Part shown: one piece after another, positions 7,927 to 17,618 of the stretch
Position numbering within the stretch: position 1 is the stretch's first letter
Layout of the letters: each line of letters opens with the position of its first letter
The notes under the pieces: generated by a model
What the model saw: the letters and a program-made list of their open reading frames with translations, nothing else
What the model was told of the DNA's origin: nothing
Databases searched by the model: none
DNA from: Alistipes putredinis
GTDB lineage: Bacteria > Bacteroidota > Bacteroidia > Bacteroidales > Rikenellaceae
Assembly: GCA_022009915.1 (NCBI GenBank)
Contig: CP091730.1
Span: 1,178,001 to 1,242,000, forward strand
Direction of reading: 5' to 3'
DNA: 64,000 nt
Translations under genes and position numbers: made by a program

Positions 7927-10283
7927 TCAGATTTTTATGAATGTGCATTTTGTCGGGCGGCTTCGCTCTGGGCAGAAGTCGCACACCTGTTCGAGGATGT
8001 AATACCCGCTCTCTCCCTCGATGTCGAGCCTGTAACGCGATCTGAAATCGCTTGTCCACTGCGACGGCCTTATCAGCGGCTCGATGTCCGCAGCGCTGAG
8101 GAACAGAAAAAAAGCGTTACCCGCCTGCCTCTTCGGAGTGCGTCTATACTGCGGCCGTAGAATCGGTTCAGCCCCTTTTTCCCGTCTCGGTCTTCGAAAC
8201 ACAGCGACAGGTCGTCGTCCGTACAGCCTCCGAACGACAGGAGCGGATAGGACGCCGCTCCCGAGGGCCAGCCCCAGCTTTGGGAGGCCGGCAGAGGTTT
8301 CATGCCATGGTAACGGACTATTTTCGCGGTGAAGTTCAGATTGCCTTCTTCCGCAGAACTGTCTTTTGCCATGACTATCCGCGCATCGGGAGCATCCGGA
8401 TATACCCCGTCGGCGGTTATCGTGGGGGCGAACATCGGGTTTTCACGTGTACCGATTTCGCTTTCGGTATTTTCCACCCCGCTCATCACCCATGCCCCGA
8501 AGTCGTCCTGCCTTTTGCGGTTGAAGTCGGCTACCGCAGCGTCGCCGGACTTGTAACAGAATCTGACGGCATGGTTTCCCGCTCCGATTTCCTCGATTGT
8601 AATCTGTTGCGAGAAATCTATCTTGTCCGTCCAGTCGGTGACCTTGTCCGATTCGAAGAAAGTCGTCGCCGGCTCCATGTATACGGTCGAGGTCGCCGCA
8701 TCGGTGTAGAAGCATAGCGAGAACATGTGCCTGAGGGCCGCGATGAAATCTATCTGCCGCGTGCTGTATGCGGCCACGTCCTTGAAACTCAGCGTCGCTC
8801 CTTCCGTCGGGTGCGGCGAGAATACCGGCCTTACGCTCGTCCCCTTGTGCAGCGTGAGCGTCATACCCGGCTCGGCACCTCCGAAATATATGTCGTCGAA
8901 TAGTTTCGGGTCGGCCGGCGACAGGGTTTCGGGACCGGTGTTCAGGGTGATGTTCACATCCGTCTGGCCCGTCTCGGTGACATATCCGTCGTAGAGCGCC
9001 CAGTCGCCGGTGTAAATGCGCTCCGTGTCCCCGTTTTTGATATAGAGCGTAGGGTCGCGAAGCTGTCCGTCGTGCTGTATGCTCACGATTTTGGAACGTG
9101 TGGCGATGTTGTCGTCCACCACAATCGAAGTCTGGCCGTCCGAGCAGTAGAGCCTGTACGTGTCGCCCTGCCTGTGGTCGAAAACTACTATGCGGAACTC
9201 TTTGCCGGCCCTGAATTCGCGCGAACGGTCGATGAATCTATTGGCCAGACGGAAGCTGCGGTCGAAATTCTCGCCGAGATAGATGCGGTTGAACCCTGCC
9301 AGCTCCGTGCGCGAGAGTATCCGATAGGACGTGGTGTAGGATATTTCGTATCGGAATCCTACCGATACCTCTTTCGTCGGCTTGAATACCACTCTTTTGC
9401 CGTCCGAGGCGAAGCATCCCGAGCGAGAGAATACGTCGTCGTAACGCACCCCGTCCTTTTCGAACATGGGGTCGGCACTGTCCGCGATATTGCCGACGCT
9501 GCTCGACGCCGCATACGGATTGGCGTATACGCGCCCCAGATAATCGGCCTGTGCCTGCACGTCGGCATATTTGCGAGCCCGAAAGTCCATCGCCGCATTG
9601 AGCAGGGATGTGTCCGCGCTCGGATAGCGGCCGCTGATGTACAGCGAGCCGAAGAATTCCGAGTCCGCGAATTGCGAAACCAATGTATATCCGGCCGCCG
9701 CCATTATTTTCCTTAGCAGTGTAGCCACGTGTATGAACGGGTGATAATCTTCGGTCGTAAGAATCTGTGCGGCGGCAGTAAGATGCCCCGACGAAAAGTC
9801 CGTAGAGTAGGGCTTGCGGCATACGGGCAGCATCCGAATCCATGCTCCGGCATCTGTCCAGCTGTTTTGAATCGCCGTCTGTGTCAGCGTGAGCCGGAAG
9901 TCGTCTTCCAGCGAGGATATGGTCCTCTCCGCGGTTTTCTCTGCCCATAGTTTTGAAGCCCCGATTATGTTGCAGTCGTAGTAGGTCATTCCCGTGTCGA
10001 ACCTCCGGCGGACGGCTTCGAGCGTGAGCGTTCCTTCGATTATTACCGCACCCTGATGCTCGATGCGTGCCGTGTGTCTGCCGGCGTGAAACATCTCTTT
10101 GCCGTGTATCTGTTCGGGGTATCCCATTATGGCGCAATTCTGCGGCAGAGCCGGTATCGAGATGCTTCTGGCGTATCCGGTCCGGCCGCTCTGCTCGTCG
10201 AGAAGCTGTACTACGGACAGCGTTATGGATACGTCGGAGAGCGAGTCGCACACCGCTTTTTTCCCGTCGATGAATATCTCCAT
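7927..10283 (-). CDS. Large phage tail/baseplate-type protein (frameshifted)
   Basis: About 785 aa, with a frameshift near 8105 that shifts the C-terminus into another frame. The protein is beta-rich throughout and has no signal peptide. It starts MEIFIDGKKAVCDSLSDVSI. Long stretches of alternating residues and many Asp/Gly/Thr suggest a tail-tip, baseplate or tail-spike protein. It lacks the long helical low-complexity pattern expected of a tape measure. It is encoded just after two smaller tail-like genes. No catalytic motif is visible. The function is inferred from context. Confidence 0.5.
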
Positions 10284-10290
10284 TTTCTCC

Positions 10291-11298
10291 TTATCGTATT
10301 ATTTGCGCCGCCGTTTTTTGCGCCGGCCGCAGAGTTATCCTGATTTCGGTCGGTTCTCCGTAACGCATGCACTCCACCTGCCCCGTGGTTATGTCCATCC
10401 GGTCGGGGACCCCCTGTTCGCTTCGCCATACGGCGGGCGAGGAGAGTATGGCCGTAAGAGCCCGTATCTCGTCTTTCGGTCTGTATCCCGAACTCACCAC
10501 TGCGCTCTCTTCCGCATTTATGCCGATTGTCCGGTAGCCTTCGCCGGAGAGTATTCTGCTTTTTTCTACCGAAAGGGAGCGGGAGCACACCACCGGAAAG
10601 GAGAAGTAGTCCATGCAGCCGTAACGGTTCACCCAGCCGAGCCGCATGCCGTTTGCAGAAGGCTCCACCCGATAGTTCACCGAAGTCACCGGTACGTAGT
10701 CGGCGTATATCTCCACTGTGAACTCTTCCAGTTCGTCCGGCTGTTTTCCGGTCTGCTGGGAGAACATCTCCGCGATGTCGTCCGTACATACGACTGCGGC
10801 GATTATGTCTGCACCTAACTGGTCTTCCGATATGTTCACGTTCGCACTTGCCTGCGCTCCGTACATGAGAATGTTCATCTCGACGATTGAAAAAGGCGCT
10901 ATGAACGACAGTTCGTCCCAGTCTCCGTGTCCGATGGAGCGTACTGATGCAATGTCGGACAACAGTTTGCCCGTCGCCGTTTCGACTGCGGCCGCTGTCA
11001 GGAGCACCGCCTCCGACATCGTATCACCGCATGCTACCGCGCACGAGACCGTTCTGCCCGAAGGGTAAAGCCCTGTGAAAAAGTCGTTCATCGGCCGTAT
11101 ATCCAACTCCGTGCGCATGTAAGGAGCCGCATTGACCCTGCATGACTGTACTCCTCGGAATCTTTTGACTCCGAGCGTTTCGCCGGTGTCGTACCGGATT
11201 ATCTGCACGTCGCACTGCTCGTCCTCGATGCCTGCGATTGCAAAGCATGCTTCGCCGAATACGCTTCCGTATTGGGCTGGTGTCGATTCGATGTTCAT
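10291..11298 (-). CDS. Phage tail-type protein of unknown function
   Basis: About 335 aa, intact. The start is MNIESTPAQYG at 11298, overlapping the end of the upstream gene by 4 nt. The protein is beta-rich (CDVQIIRYDTGETLGVKRF, FTVEIYADYVPVTSVNYRV) and resembles tail tube or baseplate hub subunits in composition. I do not recognise a named family. It is the second gene of the phage transcript and lies 7 nt before the large tail protein. Confidence 0.45.
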   Translation of the reverse strand: MNIESTPAQYGSVFGEACFAIAGIEDEQCDVQIIRYDTGETLGVKRFRGVQSCRVNAAPYMRTELDIRPMNDFFTGLYPSGRTVSCAVACGDTMSEAVLLTAAAVETATGKLLSDIASVRSIGHGDWDELSFIAPFSIVEMNILMYGAQASANVNISEDQLGADIIAAVVCTDDIAEMFSQQTGKQPDELEEFTVEIYADYVPVTSVNYRVEPSANGMRLGWVNRYGCMDYFSFPVVCSRSLSVEKSRILSGEGYRTIGINAEESAVVSSGYRPKDEIRALTAILSSPAVWRSEQGVPDRMDITTGQVECMRYGEPTEIRITLRPAQKTAAQIIR

Positions 11299-11714
11299 GA
11301 TACGGTTCTGTCGAAGTAAGCATGAAGGTCCATTTCCAGCGTGAACGACACCTCTCGCGAAGGTGTCTGCTGTTCGGTCATAGGGGTGCATTTGACGGCC
11401 GTAACGTCGCATACTTTGTCCTGCTCGCGCAGGATGTCGATGATGCTCATCGCGTCCTGCTGCAATTCGTCCATTATCGGGGCGCACTGCTCCGGAAGCA
11501 TGCTGCCGCTAAGGCGCATCAGTTTTAAGGTCACTTTGTAGCACATTACTCCGCGAGAGCGGCCTTCGACCGATTTGAGCGTCGGTGCGGCGAGCCATGC
11601 CGCCGGAAAGCCGTTTATCATTTTTACGGCGACGGCCCACGGGCCTTGCCAGAGCGAATAGCCGCACTGCCGGACGGCAGGGGCGATGATTGATACGAGT
11701 TCGCTTCGTTTCAT
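11295..11714 (-). CDS. First gene of the phage cassette, tail-type, unknown
   Basis: 139 aa starting MKRSELVSIIAPAVRQCGY. The size, the N-terminal helix and the beta-rich rest (VKMINGFPAAWL, REVSFTLEMDLHAYF) resemble tail-completion or neck proteins that accompany tail tubes. The downstream gene overlaps by 4 nt. The upstream 230 nt are a structured leader with a consensus promoter. No firm family. Confidence 0.4.
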   Translation of the reverse strand: MKRSELVSIIAPAVRQCGYSLWQGPWAVAVKMINGFPAAWLAAPTLKSVEGRSRGVMCYKVTLKLMRLSGSMLPEQCAPIMDELQQDAMSIIDILREQDKVCDVTAVKCTPMTEQQTPSREVSFTLEMDLHAYFDRTVS

Positions 11715-11940
11715 ACTGAAATAAGGTTTATGATTGTTTCTGAATAGGTTCGCAGACGTAAAGCCGCTGAAAAACTTGCTGATTGAACCGAGAGAAAGGA
11801 ATTACCCGTAGTGCAGGTTTATCCCGAAACAGGGATTGAAGACTCGACAAATGTTTATAAGTTTGTCGATAAATTGTTAATATCGGTTGATAGATAATCT
11901 TCCTTTTCGACCGACAGAACTCGGTCAGAGATTTTCTGAG
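11715..11940 (-). promoter_or_regulatory. Hairpin-rich 5' leader of the phage cassette
   Basis: Read on the minus strand, three hairpins occur in the region between the promoter and the first gene: GACCGA/TCGGTC (6-bp stem, 6-nt loop), TCGACAAA/TTTGTCGA (8-bp stem, 10-nt loop) and ATCCC/GGGAT. A 73-codon open frame crosses the region. Its ATG lies inside the -7 element, so I do not accept it as a gene. The leader could be an operator, an attenuator or a small RNA. Confidence 0.5.
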
Positions 11941-11946
11941 ACGATG

Positions 11947-11979
11947 CAAATATAATACGTCCGATACCCCTTTGTCAAT
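11947..11979 (-). promoter_or_regulatory. Promoter of the phage cassette
   Basis: On the minus strand ATTG is followed by 21 nt and TATATTTG (plus-strand complement CAAATATA at 11947-11954). This is a near-consensus Bacteroidota promoter. It is the only good promoter seen upstream of the twelve co-directional phage genes. Confidence 0.6.
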
Positions 11980-12044
11980 ACCCGAGGTGCGAATTTCCGG
12001 AAATTTAGAAATCCGGACGCCGCGACATGCAGATAATCAAAGAT

Positions 12045-12076
12045 AAAAAAAACGGGAATCGAGCAAGATTCCCGTT
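12045..12076 (-). terminator. Terminator of the Hdr-like operon
   Basis: AACGGGAATC (12051-12060) pairs with GATTCCCGTT (12067-12076) around a 6-nt loop. On the minus strand the hairpin is followed by a run of T, giving a clear rho-independent terminator 22 nt after the hdrDE-like gene. Confidence 0.8.
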
Positions 12077-12098
12077 GAGACGTTTGTGCCGGCTGCTT

Positions 12099-13896
12099 CT
12101 AACTTTTCAGCGAGCCGCTAATCACTTCGGCTATGTCGAGCACCGGTCTGTCCGTCTGCCGTGCTATGGTTTTTCTTGCACAGCGGACATGCCGTAACGA
12201 TAGCTTCGGCGCCGGTAGCCTGCAACTGCGCCGTCATGTCGCGTGCTATGGCTGTTTGCTGCTTGTTGCTCAACGTAGTGGCGGCCAAGCTCGCTCCGCA
12301 GCAGAGCGCATCCTCTCTGTTTTGAGCCGGTTCGAGCAGCGTGGCGGCTGCCCGCAGCACGTTTCTGGGTGCTTCGTAAACGCCGCATCCGCGTCCCAGT
12401 TCGCAAGGGTCGTGATACGTCAGGCGCGTGTTTTTATGCACAGGACTTATGCGGCCGCTCTTCACGAGCCTTTCTATGTACTCCGAGTGATGCAGTACCT
12501 CGATGCCCTGCAAGTTGTAGTCTTCGCGAAATACTTTCAGGCATATCGGGCACGACGTGACGAGGGTCTCGATTCCGTGTTTGGCGAACAGGTTCTTGTT
12601 TATCTGCATCATTCGGCGTGCCGCATCCACCTCTCCGCTCAATTTCAGCGGTCTTCCGCAGCATACGCCACCATCCCTGTCCGCATGCCACACTTCTTCG
12701 CCGGCGGCCTTGAATATGTCGTCCATCGCTACGAGGATTTTTGGCGACAGCAGCGTCATGCAGCCTGCGAAATACCCCACCTTGCCTTCTCCGGACGAAC
12801 GGTCGGCCGTTTCGGCATAGGCGTAACGGTTGTCGGCCGGAGTTCCGTGCATCGCCTCGCGGCTGTTGAGCCTTAGTGTGTTGAGTTCGAGCCCGACCGG
12901 ACATTTGCTTTCGCATCTGCCGCACATGAGGCATGTGTCCGCCACCCTGTCGGTGAGCTTTCCGTAGCGGCGGTCTCTTATGAAATATACGCTCTGCACG
13001 TCCCTGATGCCTGCCGCGCTTTGCAGCTGGCAGGGGTCTATGCAGATGCCGCAACGCGAACAGGCCTCGGTCTGGAACCTGTCGAAACTGCTTTGCTTTT
13101 CGGAACTTTTGATGCCCCAGCGGCGCATGAATATGAGCGGCACTTCGGTGAATATGTGCATGTAGCGCGAAAACGGCATCGCAACGAAAAATACTCCGAG
13201 CGCCGTGGAATAGCACCACCATGCCGCCTGCTGCATTACCGTCAGAGTGTCCGGCGAAATTCTTTCTGCGAGAAAGGCTCCAATGGTTCCGGTCAGAAAT
13301 CCTCCGTTCGCGTACAGAGCCGCCGTGATGCTTTCGGCCGCAAGGCGAAGCGGAAAGACGAACCACAGTGCGCTCATGGCCGCTCGGTCGCCTGCGGTGT
13401 GGCGTGTGGTGCGCTTCATTCCCAGCATTCTGCTTTTCAGACGCTTGAACCATGCGAGCGCCACGCCCGAAAGGACCAGCAGCAACAGGGCGTCCATCAC
13501 GTTGTTGAAATCTATCCCCCAAAGCGTTCGGTGCGGGGTGTCCTGCATGAAGTATTTGAAGAACACGTGCCCGTGCAGCGGAGCCATTTTCCCGCCCAGA
13601 TATACGGCAGTCTCCACCCATCCTGCAACGATTAGAAGAAACCATCCGGTGGCAAGGCTCATGTGCATGTATCCGAGCACGGGGTTTATTTTGAATATGC
13701 GCCGGTGCAGCAGACACTCGCTCACCGCTTCGCCTATTCCTTTCAGGGTTTCGGTGCTCCAAAAGTTCTTCTTGACGAGAATTTTGTCGCGTTTTGGCAG
13801 ACGCAGCGACCAGCGCACGTATTTGTAGGCGATGACCGAGAACATCACCGCGCATCCGATTACGAATGGAATTACGAAACTCGCCGAAAAATCCAT
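12099..13896 (-). CDS. HdrDE-like membrane Fe-S protein (cytochrome-b-like domain plus CCG domains)
   Basis: About 598 aa. The first 270 residues hold five or six membrane segments resembling the NarI/HdrE b-type cytochrome subunit (GYMHMSLATGWFLLIVAGW and CYSTALGVFFVAMPFSRYMHIF, with His pairs). Two 4Fe-4S motifs follow (CSRCGICIDPC and CLMCGRCESKCPVG). Two CCG domains (CCGRPLKLSG with CPIC, and CCGASLAATT with CPLC) complete an HdrD-like half that could bind noncubane clusters. A one-base shift near 12178 displaces the last 26 residues; the corrected frame ends at 12099. It would pass electrons between a soluble Hdr module and the quinone pool. It is the last gene of the operon. Confidence 0.8.
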
Positions 13897-13898
13897 GA

Positions 13899-14228
13899 CT
13901 AATAATCTCCCAGTTTTCGTTTAATGAGCATTACGACGGCTCTGGTGTTTATACCTCTCGGGCACAGCAGTCTGCATTTGCCGCACAGCATGCAGCGGTT
14001 CATCTGTTCGTATGCGCCTTCGTATTCGCCGCGCCTTACCAGAGTCTGCACCTTGCGGAAGTTGAATTGCGTCAGCGCTCCCGCCGTGCACGCGGCCGTG
14101 CATGTCCCGCAGGCGATGCAGCTTTGCAGCTCCGGCATTTCGGCCAGAATCTCGTCCGCTACCGTCAGGTCGTTCTTGTCCAGATTAATGGCCCGAGGCT
14201 GATTTATGGCATACCCCCACTGAATCAT
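13899..14228 (-). CDS. HdrC-like 4Fe-4S ferredoxin subunit
   Basis: 109 aa, intact. Two 4Fe-4S motifs are visible: CIACGTCTAACTAG and CMLCGKCRLLCPRG, each followed by the proline or small residue of bacterial ferredoxin-like HdrC. The N-terminus MIQWGYAINQPRAI is a short lead. It overlaps hdrA by the ATGA junction at 14225-14228 and precedes the membrane subunit by 2 nt. It would relay electrons between HdrA and either HdrB or the membrane HdrDE protein. Confidence 0.85.
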   Translation of the reverse strand: MIQWGYAINQPRAINLDKNDLTVADEILAEMPELQSCIACGTCTAACTAGALTQFNFRKVQTLVRRGEYEGAYEQMNRCMLCGKCRLLCPRGINTRAVVMLIKRKLGDY

Positions 14229-15236
14229 ACCGCCGAGTTTAGATATTCGACTGCTTTTGCCGCTGCCGCCTCGCCTTCGTTTATGGCTTCGCCGATACAT
14301 TTGGGCGCCGTCGCGGCTCCTGCGACGAAAATGCCCTGTCTATCGGTGCAAACGTTCGAGTTGAACAAATCGCGCGGCTTTTATGAATCCGTTTTCGCTG
14401 CGCTCTATGCCGGCGGTTTTGGCTATCAGCGCATTGCTCTCCCCGCACCGCATGCCGACTAAAAGCACGAGCATGTCTACGGTCATTTTCATCGGTCGTC
14501 CGATTAGCGTGTCCTCGGCTTTGATTTGCAGCCGCGAGTCTATCGTCTGGCTCACTTCCGAGATTCTTCCGCGCATGAACTGCACGCCGTAATCCTGCTG
14601 TGCCGTGCGGTACATCTCTTCGTATCCCGGGCCAAACATTCTCACGTCCATGTAGAAGTTGTAGACGTTGCACTGCGGAAATATCTTTTTCAGTTCGATG
14701 GCCTGCTTTACGCCCGTTACGCAGCACACTTTGGAACAGTGGCTCTGACCCACCTTTTCGTCGCGCGAACCCACGCAGTGCAGTATGGCTATGCGTTCGG
14801 GTGTCCGGCCGTCGGAGAGCGTTACCGCTCCTCGGTTCATCATGCTCTCCAAATCCGCCGAGGTTATCACGTTGTCGTATATGCCGTACCCGTATTCCTC
14901 CTTGATGCGGGCATCGAAAAGCTCGAAACCGGTGCTTATTATCACGGCATCCGCCGCAAGACTGCCGCCGTCTTCGAACTGCACGCCGCGGCCCGATATG
15001 CCGCACGCATTTTTCGAGTACAATACCTCCGCGCCGCACCGCTTCACCTGCTCTTCGAGTTCGTGTACGACCTCTGCGGCCGGTGTCATCGACGGGAAAA
15101 GCATGTGCCATGACGCCACCTTCCCGCCGAGGCTCCGCTCGCGTTCGACTATTACGGGCTTTACGCCCCTGCGAGATAGCGACACCGCAGCCTGCATGCC
15201 GGCGACACCGCCGCCTATTATTATGACTTTCTTCAT
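14225..15236 (-). CDS. HdrA-like FAD protein, short QmoA-type (frameshifted)
   Basis: About 337 aa. It starts KKVIIIGGGVAGMQAA, a Rossmann FAD site. HCVGSRDEKVGQSHCSKVCC, with its four Cys, is the HdrA/QmoA iron-sulfur motif. A second nucleotide-binding half follows (LVLLVGMRCGESN). Near 14355 a frameshift moves the C-terminus, which reads GIFVAGAATAPKCIGEAIN. It is much shorter than methanogen HdrA (about 650 aa) because the extra ferredoxin domains are absent, as in QmoA of sulfate reducers. The start is the ATG at 15236, overlapping the hdrB stop. In Bacteroidota its electron partners are unknown. Confidence 0.85.
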
Positions 15237-16327
15237 TTTATCGTTGTATTCTGTATAGTCTGTCGCCGGAAAAACTGTTCACTACCGCACTCTGCGGCGC
15301 CCCGATGAATTTTTCCGCTTCGTCCCAGAAATTTCTCCGCAGGGTCGTATTGCACGTCCATTTTCTGCAACAGGGGTTCCACATCCACTTGGTGCATCTG
15401 CATGCCGAGCCTCCACGGGTCGTACCCGAGCACGAGACCGGCCATCTCCTCGTATGTCAGGACCGGAATGCCTCTGCCGTCTTTGCCGTAGGTGACGCCC
15501 TCCATTTCGGCTATCGCGTATTGCCACCTGTCCAAGAACATCGCGCATCCCGGACAGTTGCATACTATGAAATCGGGCTTGTATGGCTGCATGGACTGTA
15601 ATTTTTTTTGTGAATTGGCGATTGAATAACCTCTGTTGGCCTGTACCAGATAGTTTCTGAATCCGAATCCGCAACAGTGCCTGCGCTCGGGATAATCCAC
15701 CACCTGACCGCCCCATGCCTCTATCATGCCCGCAAGAACGTACGGAAATTCCGAACCTCCGATTCCTGATTTCGGGAATATCTTTGCATAGTGGCAGCCT
15801 ATGTGCTCCACCACTTTGAGCGGCTCGCCGGTCCGTGCGTTCACTAATTTCAGTTTGGCCTTTTGGGCTATCTGCTCCCTGAAATGGAATATTACGTCCG
15901 AGGTGTGTGCGAGGTTGGCCGGCTTTTTCGAACTCGCGCCCCGTCGCCTTGTACAGAATCTCTCTGGTGCGCTCTTCCGTTTCGGGGAACTCGTTCCACG
16001 TTTCCAGAATTTCCGTGTATATGCCGAACGAGGTGATGCACGAACTGATGAAATTCTTCGTTTCCCGCTTGGGTCATCATTGCGAATTGACGCGCCACCA
16101 CCGCCATTATGGTTTTGCAGCGGCACTATATCCGAGTGATAACCTATTCCGGTGCACGACGTGTGCTTCGGGTCATCCGTTACTTTTCGGCCGAGGTCGT
16201 TTGTCAGTATGTCCAAGAAAGCCTTTTTCGCTGCCCGGGAAAAAATTCTGTCTGATACACTGCGCACGTAATAGTAATCGTCGTCGGCAATCTCTTTCTG
16301 ATACTCTTTCCAACTGCTTCTTTTCAT
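15233..16327 (-). CDS. HdrB-like CCG-domain subunit (several frameshifts)
   Basis: About 360 aa, starting MKRSSWKEYQKEI at 16327. First CCG-like block: SCTGIGYHSDIVPLQ. Second block: IGCHYAKIF, HCCGFGFRNYLV and CNCPGCAMFLDRW, the cysteines that ligate noncubane 4Fe-4S clusters in HdrB. At least three frameshifts lie between 15900 and 16120, where the NFISSC and NEFPE segments appear in other frames, and another lies near the 3' end. It would be the disulfide- or thiol-reducing subunit. It follows the HdrC subunit by 8 nt and overlaps hdrA. Confidence 0.8.
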   Translation of the reverse strand: MKRSSWKEYQKEIADDDYYYVRSVSDRIFSRAAKKAFLDILTNDLGRKVTDDPKHTSCTGIGYHSDIVPLQNHNGGGGASIRNDDPSGKRRISSVRASPRSAYTRKFWKRGTSSPKRKSAPERFCTRRRGASSKKPANLAHTSDVIFHFREQIAQKAKLKLVNARTGEPLKVVEHIGCHYAKIFPKSGIGGSEFPYVLAGMIEAWGGQVVDYPERRHCCGFGFRNYLVQANRGYSIANSQKKLQSMQPYKPDFIVCNCPGCAMFLDRWQYAIAEMEGVTYGKDGRGIPVLTYEEMAGLVLGYDPWRLGMQMHQVDVEPLLQKMDVQYDPAEKFLGRSGKIHRGAAECGSEQFFRRQTIQNTTIK

Positions 16328-16335
16328 CGTTTCCG

Positions 16336-17031
16336 TTAATTGTGCTCTCCGCTGTTGCGTGTGTAACAATCCATCATGTATTCGTCCGATGCTCCGTCGT
16401 AGCCCATTTGACGCGCTTTTCGATCCGAATATTCTTCTATCGTGTCGAAAAATTCCATACCCCCGCTTTCGCGGAATATCGCGTGCAGTTCGCCGATACA
16501 CTGCTCGTCGATTAGCCTTACTGGACCGGCCCCGGGTTTCCGGTAGTTGTCCGTGAAACATCCGTAAACGTCCGTATCGTGTTCGTAAATCCACTTCCAT
16601 ACGGGCCCCTGCTCGGGATGAAGTTCGGGAGCTACCAGTTTCGGCGTTACGCAATAGCCGGTCTTCAATATGTTCTCGCCTATGATTCGTTTGAGGGCGA
16701 GCTGCTGCCGGCCCTTTTCCGATTCGGTGAAAAAGCCTGTTTTCTGCGACAGGGTTCTGAGTGCTTGAATTACGTATGCGGGAGTGTTTCCTCGCGGGCA
16801 ACGCGGCCGGCACGACATACACTCGCCGCAATACCATATCGTGTCGCTTTTGAGCAGCGCCTCTATCTGCTGGTCGTCTTTTGTCTGTACCGTACTGATA
16901 ATCTGACGCGGGTCGTAGTCGTAAAACTCGGCCGCCGGACATACGCCGGTGCATACGCCGCAGTTCATGCACGCTTTAAGGCCCTCTTTGAGCCTTACGT
17001 CCTGCATCAGTATGTCGAAATATTTACCCAT
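16336..17031 (-). CDS. HdrC-like Fe-S subunit (first gene of Hdr-like operon)
   Basis: About 231 aa from the ATG at 17031 (MGKYFDILMQDVRLKEG). The open frame continues 17 codons upstream, but a TAACTTTG -7 element (17056-17063) sits inside that extension, so I choose the internal start. Two 4Fe-4S motifs are visible: CMNCGVCTGVCPAAEF and CGECMSCRPRCPRGN. A 110-residue C-terminal part has no recognised domain. It begins the operon hdrC-hdrB-hdrA-hdrC-hdrDE. The operon has the parts of a cytoplasmic disulfide reductase joined to a membrane electron carrier. Confidence 0.8.
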   Translation of the reverse strand: MGKYFDILMQDVRLKEGLKACMNCGVCTGVCPAAEFYDYDPRQIISTVQTKDDQQIEALLKSDTIWYCGECMSCRPRCPRGNTPAYVIQALRTLSQKTGFFTESEKGRQQLALKRIIGENILKTGYCVTPKLVAPELHPEQGPVWKWIYEHDTDVYGCFTDNYRKPGAGPVRLIDEQCIGELHAIFRESGGMEFFDTIEEYSDRKARQMGYDGASDEYMMDCYTRNSGEHN

Positions 17032-17055
17032 TTTTTCGGTGGACTTTGCAACATG

Positions 17056-17063
17056 CAAAGTTA
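17056..17063 (-). promoter_or_regulatory. -7 element for the Hdr-like operon
   Basis: TAACTTTG on the minus strand (complement of CAAAGTTA) matches the TAnnTTTG consensus about 25 nt before the chosen start at 17031. No convincing TTTG is seen at -33, so the site is tentative. Confidence 0.4.
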
Positions 17064-17121
17064 CCTCCGCACGCCCGGACATGCGGTAGCCATTTAGCCT
17101 ATTTGGAATGGGTATTTATAC

Positions 17122-17604
17122 CTATTTTCTCTCCCATTCCGTAAACTCGAACGGATGCGGGAACTTCTCGCCGTGGGGGTGCGGTTCGGACAATGTTTTG
17201 CGCCATACATTGTCATCGACCTCGGGAAAATATGTATCCCCGTCGAACCGTGCGTCTACATACGTGACATATAGCTTGTCTGCCAGCGGCATTGCCTGTG
17301 AGTATATCTGCCCGCCGCCTATGACGAATATCTCCTGCTCCGGAGCGAACATCTCTATGGCCTCGGTAAGAGAGCCTGCCTTAATGCAGCCTTCGGCCGC
17401 AAACGAACTGTCGCGGGTGACCACCACGTTGGTGCGATTGGGCAGCGGCCGGCCGAGCGACTGAAATGTTTTCCGTCCCATAATCACCGGATGCCCCGAA
17501 GTGATTGCCTTGAACCGCTTCAAGTCTTCCGATATGTGCCATAGCAAGGAGTTCCCTCCTCCTATCACGCCTCCGCACGCCACTGCTGCTATAATGCTTA
17601 TCAT
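17122..17604 (-). CDS. folA: Dihydrofolate reductase
   Basis: Intact 160 aa. It reduces dihydrofolate to tetrahydrofolate with NADPH and regenerates the folate oxidised by thymidylate synthase. Motifs: IIAAVACGGVIGGG at the N-terminus, LLWHISEDLKRFK with the active-site acid, GHPVIMGRKTFQSLGRPLPNR and VIGGGQIYSQAM for NADPH. It is the downstream end of the transcript thyA-dpnM-dpnB-dpnA-folA, 15 nt after dpnA. folA and thyA are often adjacent in Bacteroidota. Here the R-M genes separate them. Confidence 0.97.
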   Translation of the reverse strand: MISIIAAVACGGVIGGGNSLLWHISEDLKRFKAITSGHPVIMGRKTFQSLGRPLPNRTNVVVTRDSSFAAEGCIKAGSLTEAIEMFAPEQEIFVIGGGQIYSQAMPLADKLYVTYVDARFDGDTYFPEVDDNVWRKTLSEPHPHGEKFPHPFEFTEWERK

Positions 17605-17618
17605 ATTCGTTTCATCAA

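Noticed and set aside
11728..11949. A 73-codon ORF in the phage leader
   Set aside because: Its ATG lies within the predicted -7 element and there is no RBS; the sequence is better explained as a structured leader.
12099..17031. Methanogen- or sulfate-reducer-type heterodisulfide metabolism
   Set aside because: HdrA is short and no mcr, dsr or apr genes are seen, so the pathway cannot be inferred from Hdr-like proteins alone.
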